DNA of 5,624 nt from DASPFV01 sp035620975. Lineage in GTDB: Bacteria > Acidobacteriota > Vicinamibacteria > Vicinamibacterales > 2-12-FULL-66-21. This document shows positions 1 through 5,600 of this stretch, one piece after another; the first letter of the stretch is position 1; the number at the start of each line of letters is the position of its first letter. The translations under genes and the position numbers were made by a program. Below the pieces are notes generated by a model that ran no database searches, was not told the origin of the DNA, and was given only the letters and a program-made list of their open reading frames with translations. The stretch covers positions 1-5,624 of the forward strand of contig DASPFV010000210.1 in assembly GCA_035620975.1 (NCBI GenBank), written 5' to 3'.

Positions 1-93
1 ACCCCGCGGCGAGGCAGGCCGGCAGCAGGCCGGTGCGGCGAGCGCGCCCGATCACGCGCGGAGACTCTCACCGCGAGGCGGGGAAGTCAAATG
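1..93 (-). other. Downstream flank of the operon; possible first codons of another gene
   Basis: No complete gene, RNA gene or hairpin followed by a T-run is visible. On the minus strand, a GTG at 55 opens a frame that runs off the window edge with residues IGRARRTGLLPACLAAG after the start: basic residues followed by a hydrophobic stretch, as in a signal peptide. GGTGAGAG lies nine bases upstream. Eighteen codons are too few to identify anything, and a second open frame (GTG at 70) is equally possible. A 9-bp direct repeat, GCAGGCCGG, occurs at 14-22 and 25-33. Confidence 0.15.
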
Positions 94-183
94 GGCTCAG
101 GGCTCAAGGCTCAGGGCTCAAGGCTCAGGGCTCAAGGCTCAGGGCTCAGGGCTCGAGGCTCCGGGCTCCGGGGTCTGGCTCAG
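94..183. repeat. Heptamer tandem repeat (GGCTCAR, 11 contiguous units plus an outlying copy) overlapping the 3' end of hoxW
   Basis: On the plus strand 94-170 is eleven back-to-back 7-bp units. The first six alternate GGCTCAG and GGCTCAA (a 14-bp higher-order unit repeated three times, 94-135). Two GGCTCAG units follow (136-149), then three diverged ones: GGCTCGA, GGCTCCG and GGCTCCG (150-170). A further GGCTCAG copy lies at 177-183, out of phase by one base after a degenerate stretch. The purest units lie outside hoxW and the decayed ones inside it. On the coding strand the pure unit is CTGAGCC or TTGAGCC, so each carries a TGA. There are no spacers, so this is a short-sequence tandem repeat and not a CRISPR array. 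Confidence 0.95.
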
Positions 184-627
184 CGCTGACTCGTCGAGGC
201 GTTCGTCGACGAGCCGGGTGATCATGGCGACGGCACGCGATACGGCGGCGGCGACGGCGGGGGACAGCCCGCGCGCGAAGCCGAGGTCGCCCGCATCGAC
301 GGTAACGAGGGAGGCATCCGGGGGCTCGCCATAGAGTGATCGCGCGAGCGCGAGGACGGTTCCCGGCGTCTCCGCGTGGGCCAGCGAGCTCGCCTCCGCC
401 GCGGGGTGCACGCGCGCAACGCGCACCTGGCCCGGGTCGTCGCCGGCACGCGCGTCGACGAAGATCACCGAGGCCGCCGCTGCGACCATGGGCGCCAGCT
501 CCGGGACGAGCGCGTGGCTGGTCACGACGGTCACGGGCAGGGTGGCGTCGGCAAGCCGCCTCGCTATCGCCCACCCTACGCCATCGTCACCCCGGAGCGG
601 GTTGCCGCAGCAGATGACGAGGGTCAT
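139..627 (-). CDS. hoxW: Hydrogenase maturation endopeptidase for HoxH (HoxW/HyaD/HybD family, peptidase M52)
   Basis: A 162-residue protease of the family that clips the C-terminal tail of NiFe large subunits after nickel insertion; HoxH, whose stop it overlaps by four bases (ATGA), is the likely substrate. The N-terminus ICCGNPLRGDDGVGW matches the family GN(P/x)LxxDDG signature. The likely nickel-sensing residues, equivalent to HybD Glu16, Asp62 and His93, are D15, D58 (IFVDAR) and H84 (LAHAETPG). An upstream in-frame start at 726 lies inside hoxH and is rejected. The conserved fold seems to end near residue 145. The last ten residues (PEPGASSPEP, 153-162) and the stop codon are encoded by the heptamer tandem repeat at 94-170, so the C-terminus looks repeat-derived rather than functional. 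The family call is firm; the exact symbol (hoxW rather than a generic hyaD/hybD name) rests on context. Confidence 0.9.
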   Translation of the reverse strand: MTLVICCGNPLRGDDGVGWAIARRLADATLPVTVVTSHALVPELAPMVAAAASVIFVDARAGDDPGQVRVARVHPAAEASSLAHAETPGTVLALARSLYGEPPDASLVTVDAGDLGFARGLSPAVAAAVSRAVAMITRLVDERLDESALSQTPEPGASSPEP

Positions 628-2051
628 CGGTCCCTGACGATCTCGTGCAGAAGGTTTCCGCCGGCATCCACGAGCTGGAGTCGCAGCGGCATCGCGCCGA
701 CCGCGTGGGTGGAGCAGCTCAGACACGGATCGAACGCCCGGATTCCGGCTTCCACGCGGTTGATCGCGCCTTCCGTCAGCCGGTGTCCGGCCACGAACTG
801 GCGCGCGATCTGGAGAATCGCGCGGTTCATGGCCAGGTTGTTCTGTCCGGTCGCAATGAGCAGATCCACCCAGGTCAGCAGCCCGTTGCGGTCCACCTTG
901 TAGTGGTGGAACAGGGTTCCGCGGGGCGCTTCCGACACGCCCAGCCCTTCCTCGCGGTTCCGCGCCGCGCGCGCGAGCACGTCGTCATCGAGGATGCGTT
1001 GGTCGTCCAGCAGGAGGCTGATGCGCTCGAGCCCGTAGAGCACTTCGATCAGGCGCGCGTAGTGGTAGTGGAAGGAGCTGAGCACCGCGCCGCGCCCGAG
1101 CTGGCGGAACTCGGCGAGCTCCGCATCGGCCAGCGGCGTGCCGCATCTGGAGGCGACGTTCAGGCGCGCGAGCGGTCCTACCCGGTAGATGCCGCCGGGG
1201 TATCCCTGCGGGGCGTAGTACGGGAATTTGAGATAGCTCCAGGGCTCGACGGCCTCGGCAATCAGCGCCCGGCAGCGCGCGCCATCGAGCCGATCGACGA
1301 CGATGTTGCCGGACGCGTCGACGATCCGCAGGAGCCCGCCGTAGTGTTCGAGCTCGCCGTCGGGGGTGACCATGCCCAGGAACAGGGTGGGGAAGTTCCC
1401 GAACGCGCGCGCCTCGGGCTCGTGCGATTCGAGCTCGCGCTTGAACCACGCGAGTGCCTGCGAGGCGATCGCCTGCGCCTCGGGCAGCTCCCGGAGGATG
1501 CGCTCACGGGCCGCCGCCGCCAGCGGCGTCATGACGCCTCCGGCGACCGCCCAGCTCGGGTGAATCCGCTTGCCCGCCAGCAGCTCGATGATGGTCTGGC
1601 CGAACTGGCGCAGGCGGATCCCGCCGCGCGCGAGCTCCGGATGCCGTGCGGCCACGCCGAGGATGCTCCGCTCGGCCGGCGCCGCGTCGTAGCCCAGCAG
1701 CAGGTCCGGCGAGGTGAGGTGGAAGAAGCTGAGCGCGTGCGACTGCACGAGCTGGGCGAGGTTGATCAGCCGCCGGAGGCGGACCGCGGTCGGCGGGATT
1801 TCGACCGCCAGCACGTCATCGCCCGCGTGCGCGGAGGCCAGCATGTGGCTCACCGGGCAGATGCCGCACACCCGTGACGTGATGGTCGGCATCTCCTGGA
1901 AATGCCGACCTTCGCAGAACTTCTCGAAGCCACGAAACTCGGTGACGTGGAAGCGGGCGTCGCGCACCTCGCCTTGATCGTCGAGATGAATGGTGATCTT
2001 GGCGTGGCCCTCGATGCGAGTGACCGGATCCACGACGATGGTCTGCGGCAT
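624..2051 (-). CDS. hoxH: NAD-reducing [NiFe] hydrogenase, catalytic large subunit HoxH
   Basis: A 475-residue precursor of the large subunit, which holds the NiFe(CN)2CO active site where H2 is split or formed. The N-terminal L1 motif is RVCGIC (C62, C65), followed by PVSHMLAS. The C-terminal L2 motif is DPCLSCSTH (C443, C446, H449). These four cysteines are the Ni/Fe ligands in the family. RIEGH near residues 12-16 contains the conserved Glu14. After H449 there are 26 residues (AVGAMPLRLQ to the end), the tail that maturation proteases remove once nickel is inserted, so the gene encodes an unprocessed, processable form. The ATG at 2051 gives the standard start PQTIVVDPVTRIEGH; an upstream in-frame ATG at 2102 lies inside hoxY and is rejected. 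It starts four bases after hoxY behind a modest GGGTAAGG, and its TGA overlaps the protease ATG. Confidence 0.97.
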   Translation of the reverse strand: MPQTIVVDPVTRIEGHAKITIHLDDQGEVRDARFHVTEFRGFEKFCEGRHFQEMPTITSRVCGICPVSHMLASAHAGDDVLAVEIPPTAVRLRRLINLAQLVQSHALSFFHLTSPDLLLGYDAAPAERSILGVAARHPELARGGIRLRQFGQTIIELLAGKRIHPSWAVAGGVMTPLAAAARERILRELPEAQAIASQALAWFKRELESHEPEARAFGNFPTLFLGMVTPDGELEHYGGLLRIVDASGNIVVDRLDGARCRALIAEAVEPWSYLKFPYYAPQGYPGGIYRVGPLARLNVASRCGTPLADAELAEFRQLGRGAVLSSFHYHYARLIEVLYGLERISLLLDDQRILDDDVLARAARNREEGLGVSEAPRGTLFHHYKVDRNGLLTWVDLLIATGQNNLAMNRAILQIARQFVAGHRLTEGAINRVEAGIRAFDPCLSCSTHAVGAMPLRLQLVDAGGNLLHEIVRDR

Positions 2052-2055
2052 GGCC

Positions 2056-2598
2056 TTACCCGAGCCTTGCGCGGCCGCCCAGGTGGAGCGGACGGCCCGC
2101 AATCAGCTCCATGAGCGCGTGATGGATGACGTCGGCCGACGGCGGGCACCCTGGCATGTAGTAGTCCACATGGACGAACGCGCGAATGGTCTCCACGCGA
2201 TCGAGCAGTACCGGGAGGATCCCCGGGGCCAGCGGCAGCGTTGGGGCCGTCAGCGCCCCGTCGAGGTACACCCGCCGGAGGACGGGTTCGTCCCCGCCCA
2301 GCGGGTTGCGCAGCGCGGTCACGTTGCCCGTCACGGCGCAGTCGCCGAACGCGACGAGGATGCGCGTCCGCTCGCGGATGCGCCGGATCTGCTGCACGTG
2401 GTCCTCGTTCGCCACGGCCCCCTCGACGAGCGTGATGTCCACGCCCTCGGGGAACTCCTTCACGTCCATGAACGGGCTGTACACGAGCTCCATCCGGCTG
2501 GCCACGTCCAGCAGGCGCTCGTCCATGTCGAGGAACGACATGTGGCAGCCGGAGCAGCCGCCCAGCCACGCGGTCGCGACGCGGGGAAGCGAGGTCAC
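2056..2598 (-). CDS. hoxY: NAD-reducing [NiFe] hydrogenase, small subunit HoxY
   Basis: A 180-residue hydrogenase small subunit of the short cytoplasmic type. It has no twin-arginine signal peptide and lacks the C-terminal multi-cluster domain of respiratory small subunits. The N-terminal WLGGCSGCHMSFLD block carries C15 and C18; C87 (AFGDCAVTGN) and C151 (YYMPGCPPSAD) complete the four ligands of the single proximal [4Fe-4S] cluster. The protein has only these four cysteines, so it shows none of the extra cluster cysteines known from oxygen-tolerant membrane-bound enzymes. In the family this subunit carries electrons between the NiFe site of HoxH and HoxU. The start is GTG at 2598, inside the hoxU stop (GTGA overlap), with a strong purine-rich ribosome site just upstream. 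Longer in-frame starts up to 2730 would run through hoxU coding sequence and add non-homologous residues. It ends with TAA four bases before hoxH. Confidence 0.95.
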   Translation of the reverse strand: MTSLPRVATAWLGGCSGCHMSFLDMDERLLDVASRMELVYSPFMDVKEFPEGVDITLVEGAVANEDHVQQIRRIRERTRILVAFGDCAVTGNVTALRNPLGGDEPVLRRVYLDGALTAPTLPLAPGILPVLLDRVETIRAFVHVDYYMPGCPPSADVIHHALMELIAGRPLHLGGRARLG

Positions 2599-3320
2599 TC
2601 CTCCCTCCGTATCCAGAGCTTCCGCTCGCGTGCGGTCTTCAGGTAGTTCACGAACTCCCAGTCGCGCAGGCCCTCGGTCACCGCCCGGCCCTTCTCGAAC
2701 AGCGCGCCCGTCGGGCAGATGCGCACGCACTTGCCACAGCTGGTGCAGGACTCTGCCTCTCCCCAGGGCTGATTCAGATCGGTGATCACGAGCGACTCAT
2801 GCCCGCGCCCCATCACGTCCCACGTGTGGGCGCCTTCGATCTCGTCGCACGCCCGCACGCACCGCGTGCAGAGCACGCACCGGTTGTGGTCCACCGCGAA
2901 GCGTGGATGGGACGCGTCCATCCGGAGCAGCGGAGACTGATGCTCGAACCGCACGTGGTGCAGTTCCATCGACACGGCCAGGTCCTGCAGCTCGCAGTGC
3001 GTGTTCGCCACGCACACCGAACAGACGTGATTGCGCTCGGCCAGGAGGAGCTCCACGATCAGGCGGCGGTAGCCCTTCAGCTTCTCGGAGTCGGTCGTGA
3101 CCTCCATGCCCTCGACGACCGGGGTCATGCACGCGGGCTGCAGCCTGGACGCGCCCGTGACCTCGACGAGGCACAGCCGGCAGGCGCCGGTATCCGACAG
3201 CCCCGGCACGTGGCAGAGCGTGGGGATCGCGATCCCGTGCTCCCGGGCGACGTCGAGGATCGTCTCGTCCTCGGACGCGGAGACGAGCTTGCCGTTGATG
3301 GTGAACGTCCTGACGGGCAC
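2595..3320 (-). CDS. hoxU: NAD-reducing [NiFe] hydrogenase, iron-sulfur diaphorase subunit HoxU
   Basis: A 241-residue ferredoxin-like subunit, homologous to the N-terminal part of NuoG. It wires electrons between HoxF and the HoxY/HoxH hydrogenase module. Ligands visible in order: a plant-type [2Fe-2S] set C36, C47, C50, C64; a His/Cys cluster site H98, C100, C103, C109 (NHVCSVC, then HCEL); and two C-terminal [4Fe-4S] motifs, C148/C151/C154/C158 and C192/C195/C198/C202 (SCTSCGKCVRICPTGA). The start is GTG at 3320, giving the typical N-terminus PVRTFTINGK. A GGGAG seven bases upstream supports it, and it lies two bases after the hoxF stop. The reading frame stays open far upstream (to 3932), but that part is hoxF read out of frame. 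The short length (no molybdopterin-like NuoG domain) separates it from complex I. Its TGA overlaps the hoxY GTG by four bases. Confidence 0.95.
   Translation of the reverse strand: MPVRTFTINGKLVSASEDETILDVAREHGIAIPTLCHVPGLSDTGACRLCLVEVTGASRLQPACMTPVVEGMEVTTDSEKLKGYRRLIVELLLAERNHVCSVCVANTHCELQDLAVSMELHHVRFEHQSPLLRMDASHPRFAVDHNRCVLCTRCVRACDEIEGAHTWDVMGRGHESLVITDLNQPWGEAESCTSCGKCVRICPTGALFEKGRAVTEGLRDWEFVNYLKTARERKLWIRREE
2599..2609 (-). promoter_or_regulatory. Strong ribosome binding site for hoxY, inside the hoxU 3' end
   Basis: The minus strand reads GGAGGGAGGA immediately before the GTG at 2598, so GGAGG is five bases from the start. The same bases encode the final RREE of HoxU. This is the best Shine-Dalgarno sequence in the operon. 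Together with the four-base GTGA overlap, it suggests re-initiation that keeps HoxU and HoxY in step. Confidence 0.6.
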
Positions 3321-3322
3321 GG

Positions 3323-4966
3323 CTAATCTCCCATCCGGCAGACGCCGGCGGGACAGCGCTTTTCGTCGATGTGCGCCATGTACTCGTCCCGGAAGTGCCG
3401 CAGGGTGCTGAGCACCGGGTTGGCGGCGGTCTGGCCCAGCCCGCACAGGCTGGTTCGCGTGACCACGTCGCAGAGCTGCTCGAGCAGCACCAGGTCCCGG
3501 TGGATGGCACGCCCCTGCGTGATCTTCGTGAGGAGCCCGTGCATCTGCACCGTCCCGGCCCGGCATGGCACGCACTTCCCGCAGGACTCGTCGCGGCAGA
3601 ACTCCATGAAGTACCTGGCGACGTCCACCATGCACGAGGTGTCGTCCATGACGATCAGCCCGCCGGAGCCCATGATCGAGCCGGCGCCGGCGAGCGACTC
3701 GTAATCGACCGGCAGATCCAGGTGACTGGCCGGAATGCAGCCGCCGGAAGGGCCGCCGGTCTGCGCGGCCTTGAACGCGCGCCCCCCGGGAATCCCGCCG
3801 CCGATATCGAAGATGATCTCGCGCAGCGTCGTACCCATCGGCACTTCGATCAGGCCGGTGTTGACGATCGTGCCGGCGAGCGCGAAGACCTTGGTTCCCT
3901 TGCTCTTCTCGGTGCCGATGTCGGCGTACCACGCGCCGCCGTTGAGCACGACGGCCGGCACGCTGGCGAACGTCTCGACATTGTTGATGAGCGTCGGTGC
4001 TCCCCAGAGCCCGGACTCGGCCGGATAGGGCGGTCGGGGCCGCGGCGTCCCGCGCTTGCCTTCAATCGACGCGATGAGCGCCGTCTCCTCGCCGCAGACG
4101 AACGCTCCCGCGCCGATGCGCAGGTCGATTCGGAAGTTGAACGCCGACTCGAAAATCCGGTTGCCCAGGAGCTGCAGCCGTTCCGCCTGGCGGATCGCCG
4201 TCTTCAGCCGGCTGATGGCCAGTGGATATTCGCCGCGCACGTAGACGTAGCCCTGCTCGGCGCCAACGGCAAACGCGGCGATGGCCATCCCCTCGAGCAC
4301 GCGGTGGGGATCGCCCTCGAGGACGCTGCGGTCCATGAACGCGCCGGGGTCGCCCTCGTCTGCGTTGCAGATGACGAACTTGCGCACGCTGCGCGCCTTG
4401 GCCACCGTGCTCCACTTCAGGCCCGTGGGGTATCCGCCGCCGCCGCGGCCGCGGAGACCGCTCGCCGCGATCTCCTGCACCACCTGTTGCGGCGACATCT
4501 CGGTGACGGCGTGGCGCAGCGCGGTATAGCCGCCGGCGGCAATGTAATCCTCGACCCGCTCGGCATCGATGCGCCCCGCATTCGCGAGCACGATCCGGCG
4601 CTGGCGGGTGAAGAACGGCTGCCGAGTCGAGCAGCGGTTCTCGTCGAGCGCGGCGCCCTCTGCGAGCGAGTCGGCAATCCGGCCAGCCACGTCCGCGGAC
4701 ACGTGGGTGTAGAGCTCCGGTTCACGGCCGGTGCGATCCACGCGGACCAGCGGCCCGGCATGACAGAGGCCGAGGCAGCCGGTGCCGATCACGCGAACGC
4801 GCTGGCTGCCTGACGTACCGCCCAGCGCCTGCTGGAGCACAGTGCGGACGGCGGCGCCGCCGGACGACAGGCAGCCTGCGGCGGCGCAGACCGCTACGCG
4901 GCAGTCGTGCGCTTCCCATGCCGCCGCTTCCCGGTCCCGGATGGCCGCGATGTCTTCAACGCTCAT
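3323..4966 (-). CDS. hoxF: NAD-reducing [NiFe] hydrogenase, NAD(H)/FMN-binding diaphorase subunit HoxF
   Basis: A 547-residue NuoF-type flavoprotein, the site of NAD+/NADH exchange in the complex. Domains in order: an N-terminal thioredoxin-like [2Fe-2S] domain (about 20-105; C27-x4-C32 and C64-x3-C68); the FMN/NADH fold with the glycine-rich loop LRGRGGGGYPTGLKW (171-185) and NADEGDPG (201-208); an SLBB-like segment (about 355-440); and the C-terminal [4Fe-4S] domain with ESCGKCVPCRAG (C462, C465, C468) and C508 in SLCGLGQTAANP. It ends in a KRCPAGVC tail (C538, C543). The length fits the cyanobacterial HoxF form that works with a separate HoxE, rather than the longer HoxF of the Ralstonia type (about 600 residues), where no HoxE exists. 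The start ATG overlaps the hoxE stop; no strong ribosome site is seen, so translational coupling is inferred. It ends with TAG two bases before hoxU. Confidence 0.96.
   Translation of the reverse strand: MSVEDIAAIRDREAAAWEAHDCRVAVCAAAGCLSSGGAAVRTVLQQALGGTSGSQRVRVIGTGCLGLCHAGPLVRVDRTGREPELYTHVSADVAGRIADSLAEGAALDENRCSTRQPFFTRQRRIVLANAGRIDAERVEDYIAAGGYTALRHAVTEMSPQQVVQEIAASGLRGRGGGGYPTGLKWSTVAKARSVRKFVICNADEGDPGAFMDRSVLEGDPHRVLEGMAIAAFAVGAEQGYVYVRGEYPLAISRLKTAIRQAERLQLLGNRIFESAFNFRIDLRIGAGAFVCGEETALIASIEGKRGTPRPRPPYPAESGLWGAPTLINNVETFASVPAVVLNGGAWYADIGTEKSKGTKVFALAGTIVNTGLIEVPMGTTLREIIFDIGGGIPGGRAFKAAQTGGPSGGCIPASHLDLPVDYESLAGAGSIMGSGGLIVMDDTSCMVDVARYFMEFCRDESCGKCVPCRAGTVQMHGLLTKITQGRAIHRDLVLLEQLCDVVTRTSLCGLGQTAANPVLSTLRHFRDEYMAHIDEKRCPAGVCRMGD
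3326..3334 (-). promoter_or_regulatory. Ribosome binding site deciding the GTG start of hoxU
   Basis: On the minus strand a GGGAG run sits seven bases before the GTG at 3320. It falls inside the last codons of hoxF. With the family-typical N-terminus that follows, it fixes GTG 3320 as the start in a frame that would otherwise stay open for another 204 codons. Confidence 0.6.
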
Positions 4967-5462
4967 GGCTGGTCCAGGCGTTCAGCTGGTGCAGGGCCCC
5001 GTCCACCGTGATCCCACCGACGATCCGGTCGTCGAAGACCATGGCCGGGGCAATGCCGCAGGCCCCCAGGCAGCGCGCGGTCACGAGCGACAGCGCGCCG
5101 TCCGGCGTGGTCTCGCCGCTGCGGATGCCATGGGCCGCTTCGATGGCCGCGAGGACTGCCGCGCTGCCCTTCACGTAGCACGCCGTGCCCATGCAGACCA
5201 CGCAGGTGTGCGCGCCGCGCGGGGCGAGCGAGAAGAAGTTGTAGAAGGTCGCAACGCCGAACACGCGGCTGGGCGGCACGCGAAGCGCGCGAGTGACGTG
5301 CCAGAGCACGTCGGTGTTGAGGAAGCCGAAGAGCTCCTGGGCCGTGTGCAGCACCTCGAGCAGGGAGTCGGGCTCGTAGCGGTGCCGCTTCATCGTGGCG
5401 TCGAGGATCCTGAAACGATTGTCGCGTGCCGCTGGTGCGGCGACGGGTGCGGGCGTCGGCAT
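4956..5462 (-). CDS. hoxE: NAD-reducing [NiFe] hydrogenase, diaphorase subunit HoxE (NuoE-like [2Fe-2S] protein)
   Basis: A 168-residue thioredoxin-like [2Fe-2S] protein, homologous to NuoE of complex I and normal in length for HoxE. The four expected cluster ligands are visible as C90-x4-C95 (CMGTAC) and C131-x3-C135 (CLGAC); C87 is an extra cysteine. The helical N-terminal part (RFRILDATMKRHRYEP, then LLEVLHTAQELFGFL) and the VFGVATFYNFF segment are family hallmarks. In the family it sits at the diaphorase end of the cytoplasmic complex and passes electrons to or from HoxF. The ATG at 5462 is chosen because the conserved RFRILDATMKR block lies upstream of the next methionine (M24), although no clear Shine-Dalgarno sequence precedes the ATG. 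It is the first gene of the operon, and its TGA overlaps the start of hoxF by 11 bases. NuoE of complex I is excluded by the downstream hydrogenase genes. Confidence 0.95.
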   Translation of the reverse strand: MPTPAPVAAPAARDNRFRILDATMKRHRYEPDSLLEVLHTAQELFGFLNTDVLWHVTRALRVPPSRVFGVATFYNFFSLAPRGAHTCVVCMGTACYVKGSAAVLAAIEAAHGIRSGETTPDGALSLVTARCLGACGIAPAMVFDDRIVGGITVDGALHQLNAWTSHER

Positions 5463-5482
5463 GGTGAGACGCCCGACAAGAA

Positions 5483-5498
5483 AGCCACGACCGTGCCA
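5483..5498 (-). promoter_or_regulatory. Candidate sigma-54 (RpoN) -24/-12 promoter of the hox operon
   Basis: Read on the minus strand, this site is TGGCACGGTCGTGGCT. Compared with the sigma-54 consensus TGGCACG-N4-TTGC(A/T), it matches every fixed position except one (TGGC instead of TTGC). The invariant -24 GG and -12 GC have the exact required spacing. It lies 21-36 bases upstream of the hoxE ATG, which would put transcription start near 5472. RpoN-dependent transcription with an NtrC-type activator (HoxA) is established for the Ralstonia eutropha NAD-reducing hydrogenase operon, so the placement makes biological sense. Use of the site here is inference. Confidence 0.7.
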
Positions 5499-5569
5499 GG
5501 TGGACGCGATGCTAAATGATTGTGTTGATGGTACTTGCGGCGCCCATGCAGGTCAGGCGACGGTTTTCC
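5499..5569 (-). promoter_or_regulatory. Upstream regulatory region of hoxE, possible activator/IHF region
   Basis: This non-coding stretch lies just upstream of the putative -24 element. It includes an AT-richer patch around 5511-5535 that stands out from its GC-rich surroundings and has a partial, poor match to the IHF consensus on the plus strand (TTGAT at 5525-5529). Sigma-54 promoters usually need an upstream activator site and often an IHF bend here, so the position is suggestive. No convincing activator palindrome was found. Confidence 0.25.
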
Positions 5570-5600
5570 GGCAGCCGGGGCCGGCCCGGGGCAGCCGGGG
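5570..5600. repeat. 11-bp direct repeat GGCAGCCGGGG, two copies 20 bp apart, around a GC palindrome
   Basis: GGCAGCCGGGG is present at 5570-5580 and again at 5590-5600 on the plus strand. The spacer contains the perfect 10-bp palindrome GGGCCGGCCC (5578-5587), which overlaps the end of the first copy. The repeat lies about 70-115 bases upstream of the candidate sigma-54 promoter, within the usual range for activator sites. It could also be the remnant of a small repeat element. No function can be assigned. Confidence 0.5.

Noticed and set aside
1..138. Rho-independent terminator after hoxW
   Set aside because: No GC stem followed by a T-run was found on the minus strand. The repeat has the same sense throughout and cannot pair with itself.
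94..183. CRISPR array
   Set aside because: Units are 7 bp with no spacers and no cas genes. This is a simple tandem repeat.
645..1877. Long plus-strand open frame (410 codons) opposite hoxH
   Set aside because: It is a shadow of hoxH in GC-rich sequence, with low-complexity composition and no motif or ribosome site worth noting.
2052..2102. Longer HoxH starting at the ATG at 2102
   Set aside because: The added 17 residues overlap hoxY and do not resemble any large-subunit N-terminus. PQTIVVDPVTRIEGH after ATG 2051 is the typical beginning.
2595..3932. A 445-residue version of HoxU starting at 3932
   Set aside because: The first 204 codons are hoxF read in another frame. Homology to the family begins exactly at GTG 3320, which has a ribosome site.
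3371..4813. Long plus-strand open frame (480 codons) opposite hoxF
   Set aside because: It is antisense to a clearly conserved gene. Its translation is rich in R, A, H, G and V with no recognisable domain, as expected of a shadow frame in high-GC DNA.
2595..5462. Complex I (nuoEFG) operon
   Set aside because: HoxU is only 241 residues, lacking the large NuoG domain, and is followed directly by hydrogenase small and large subunits. No other nuo genes are present.
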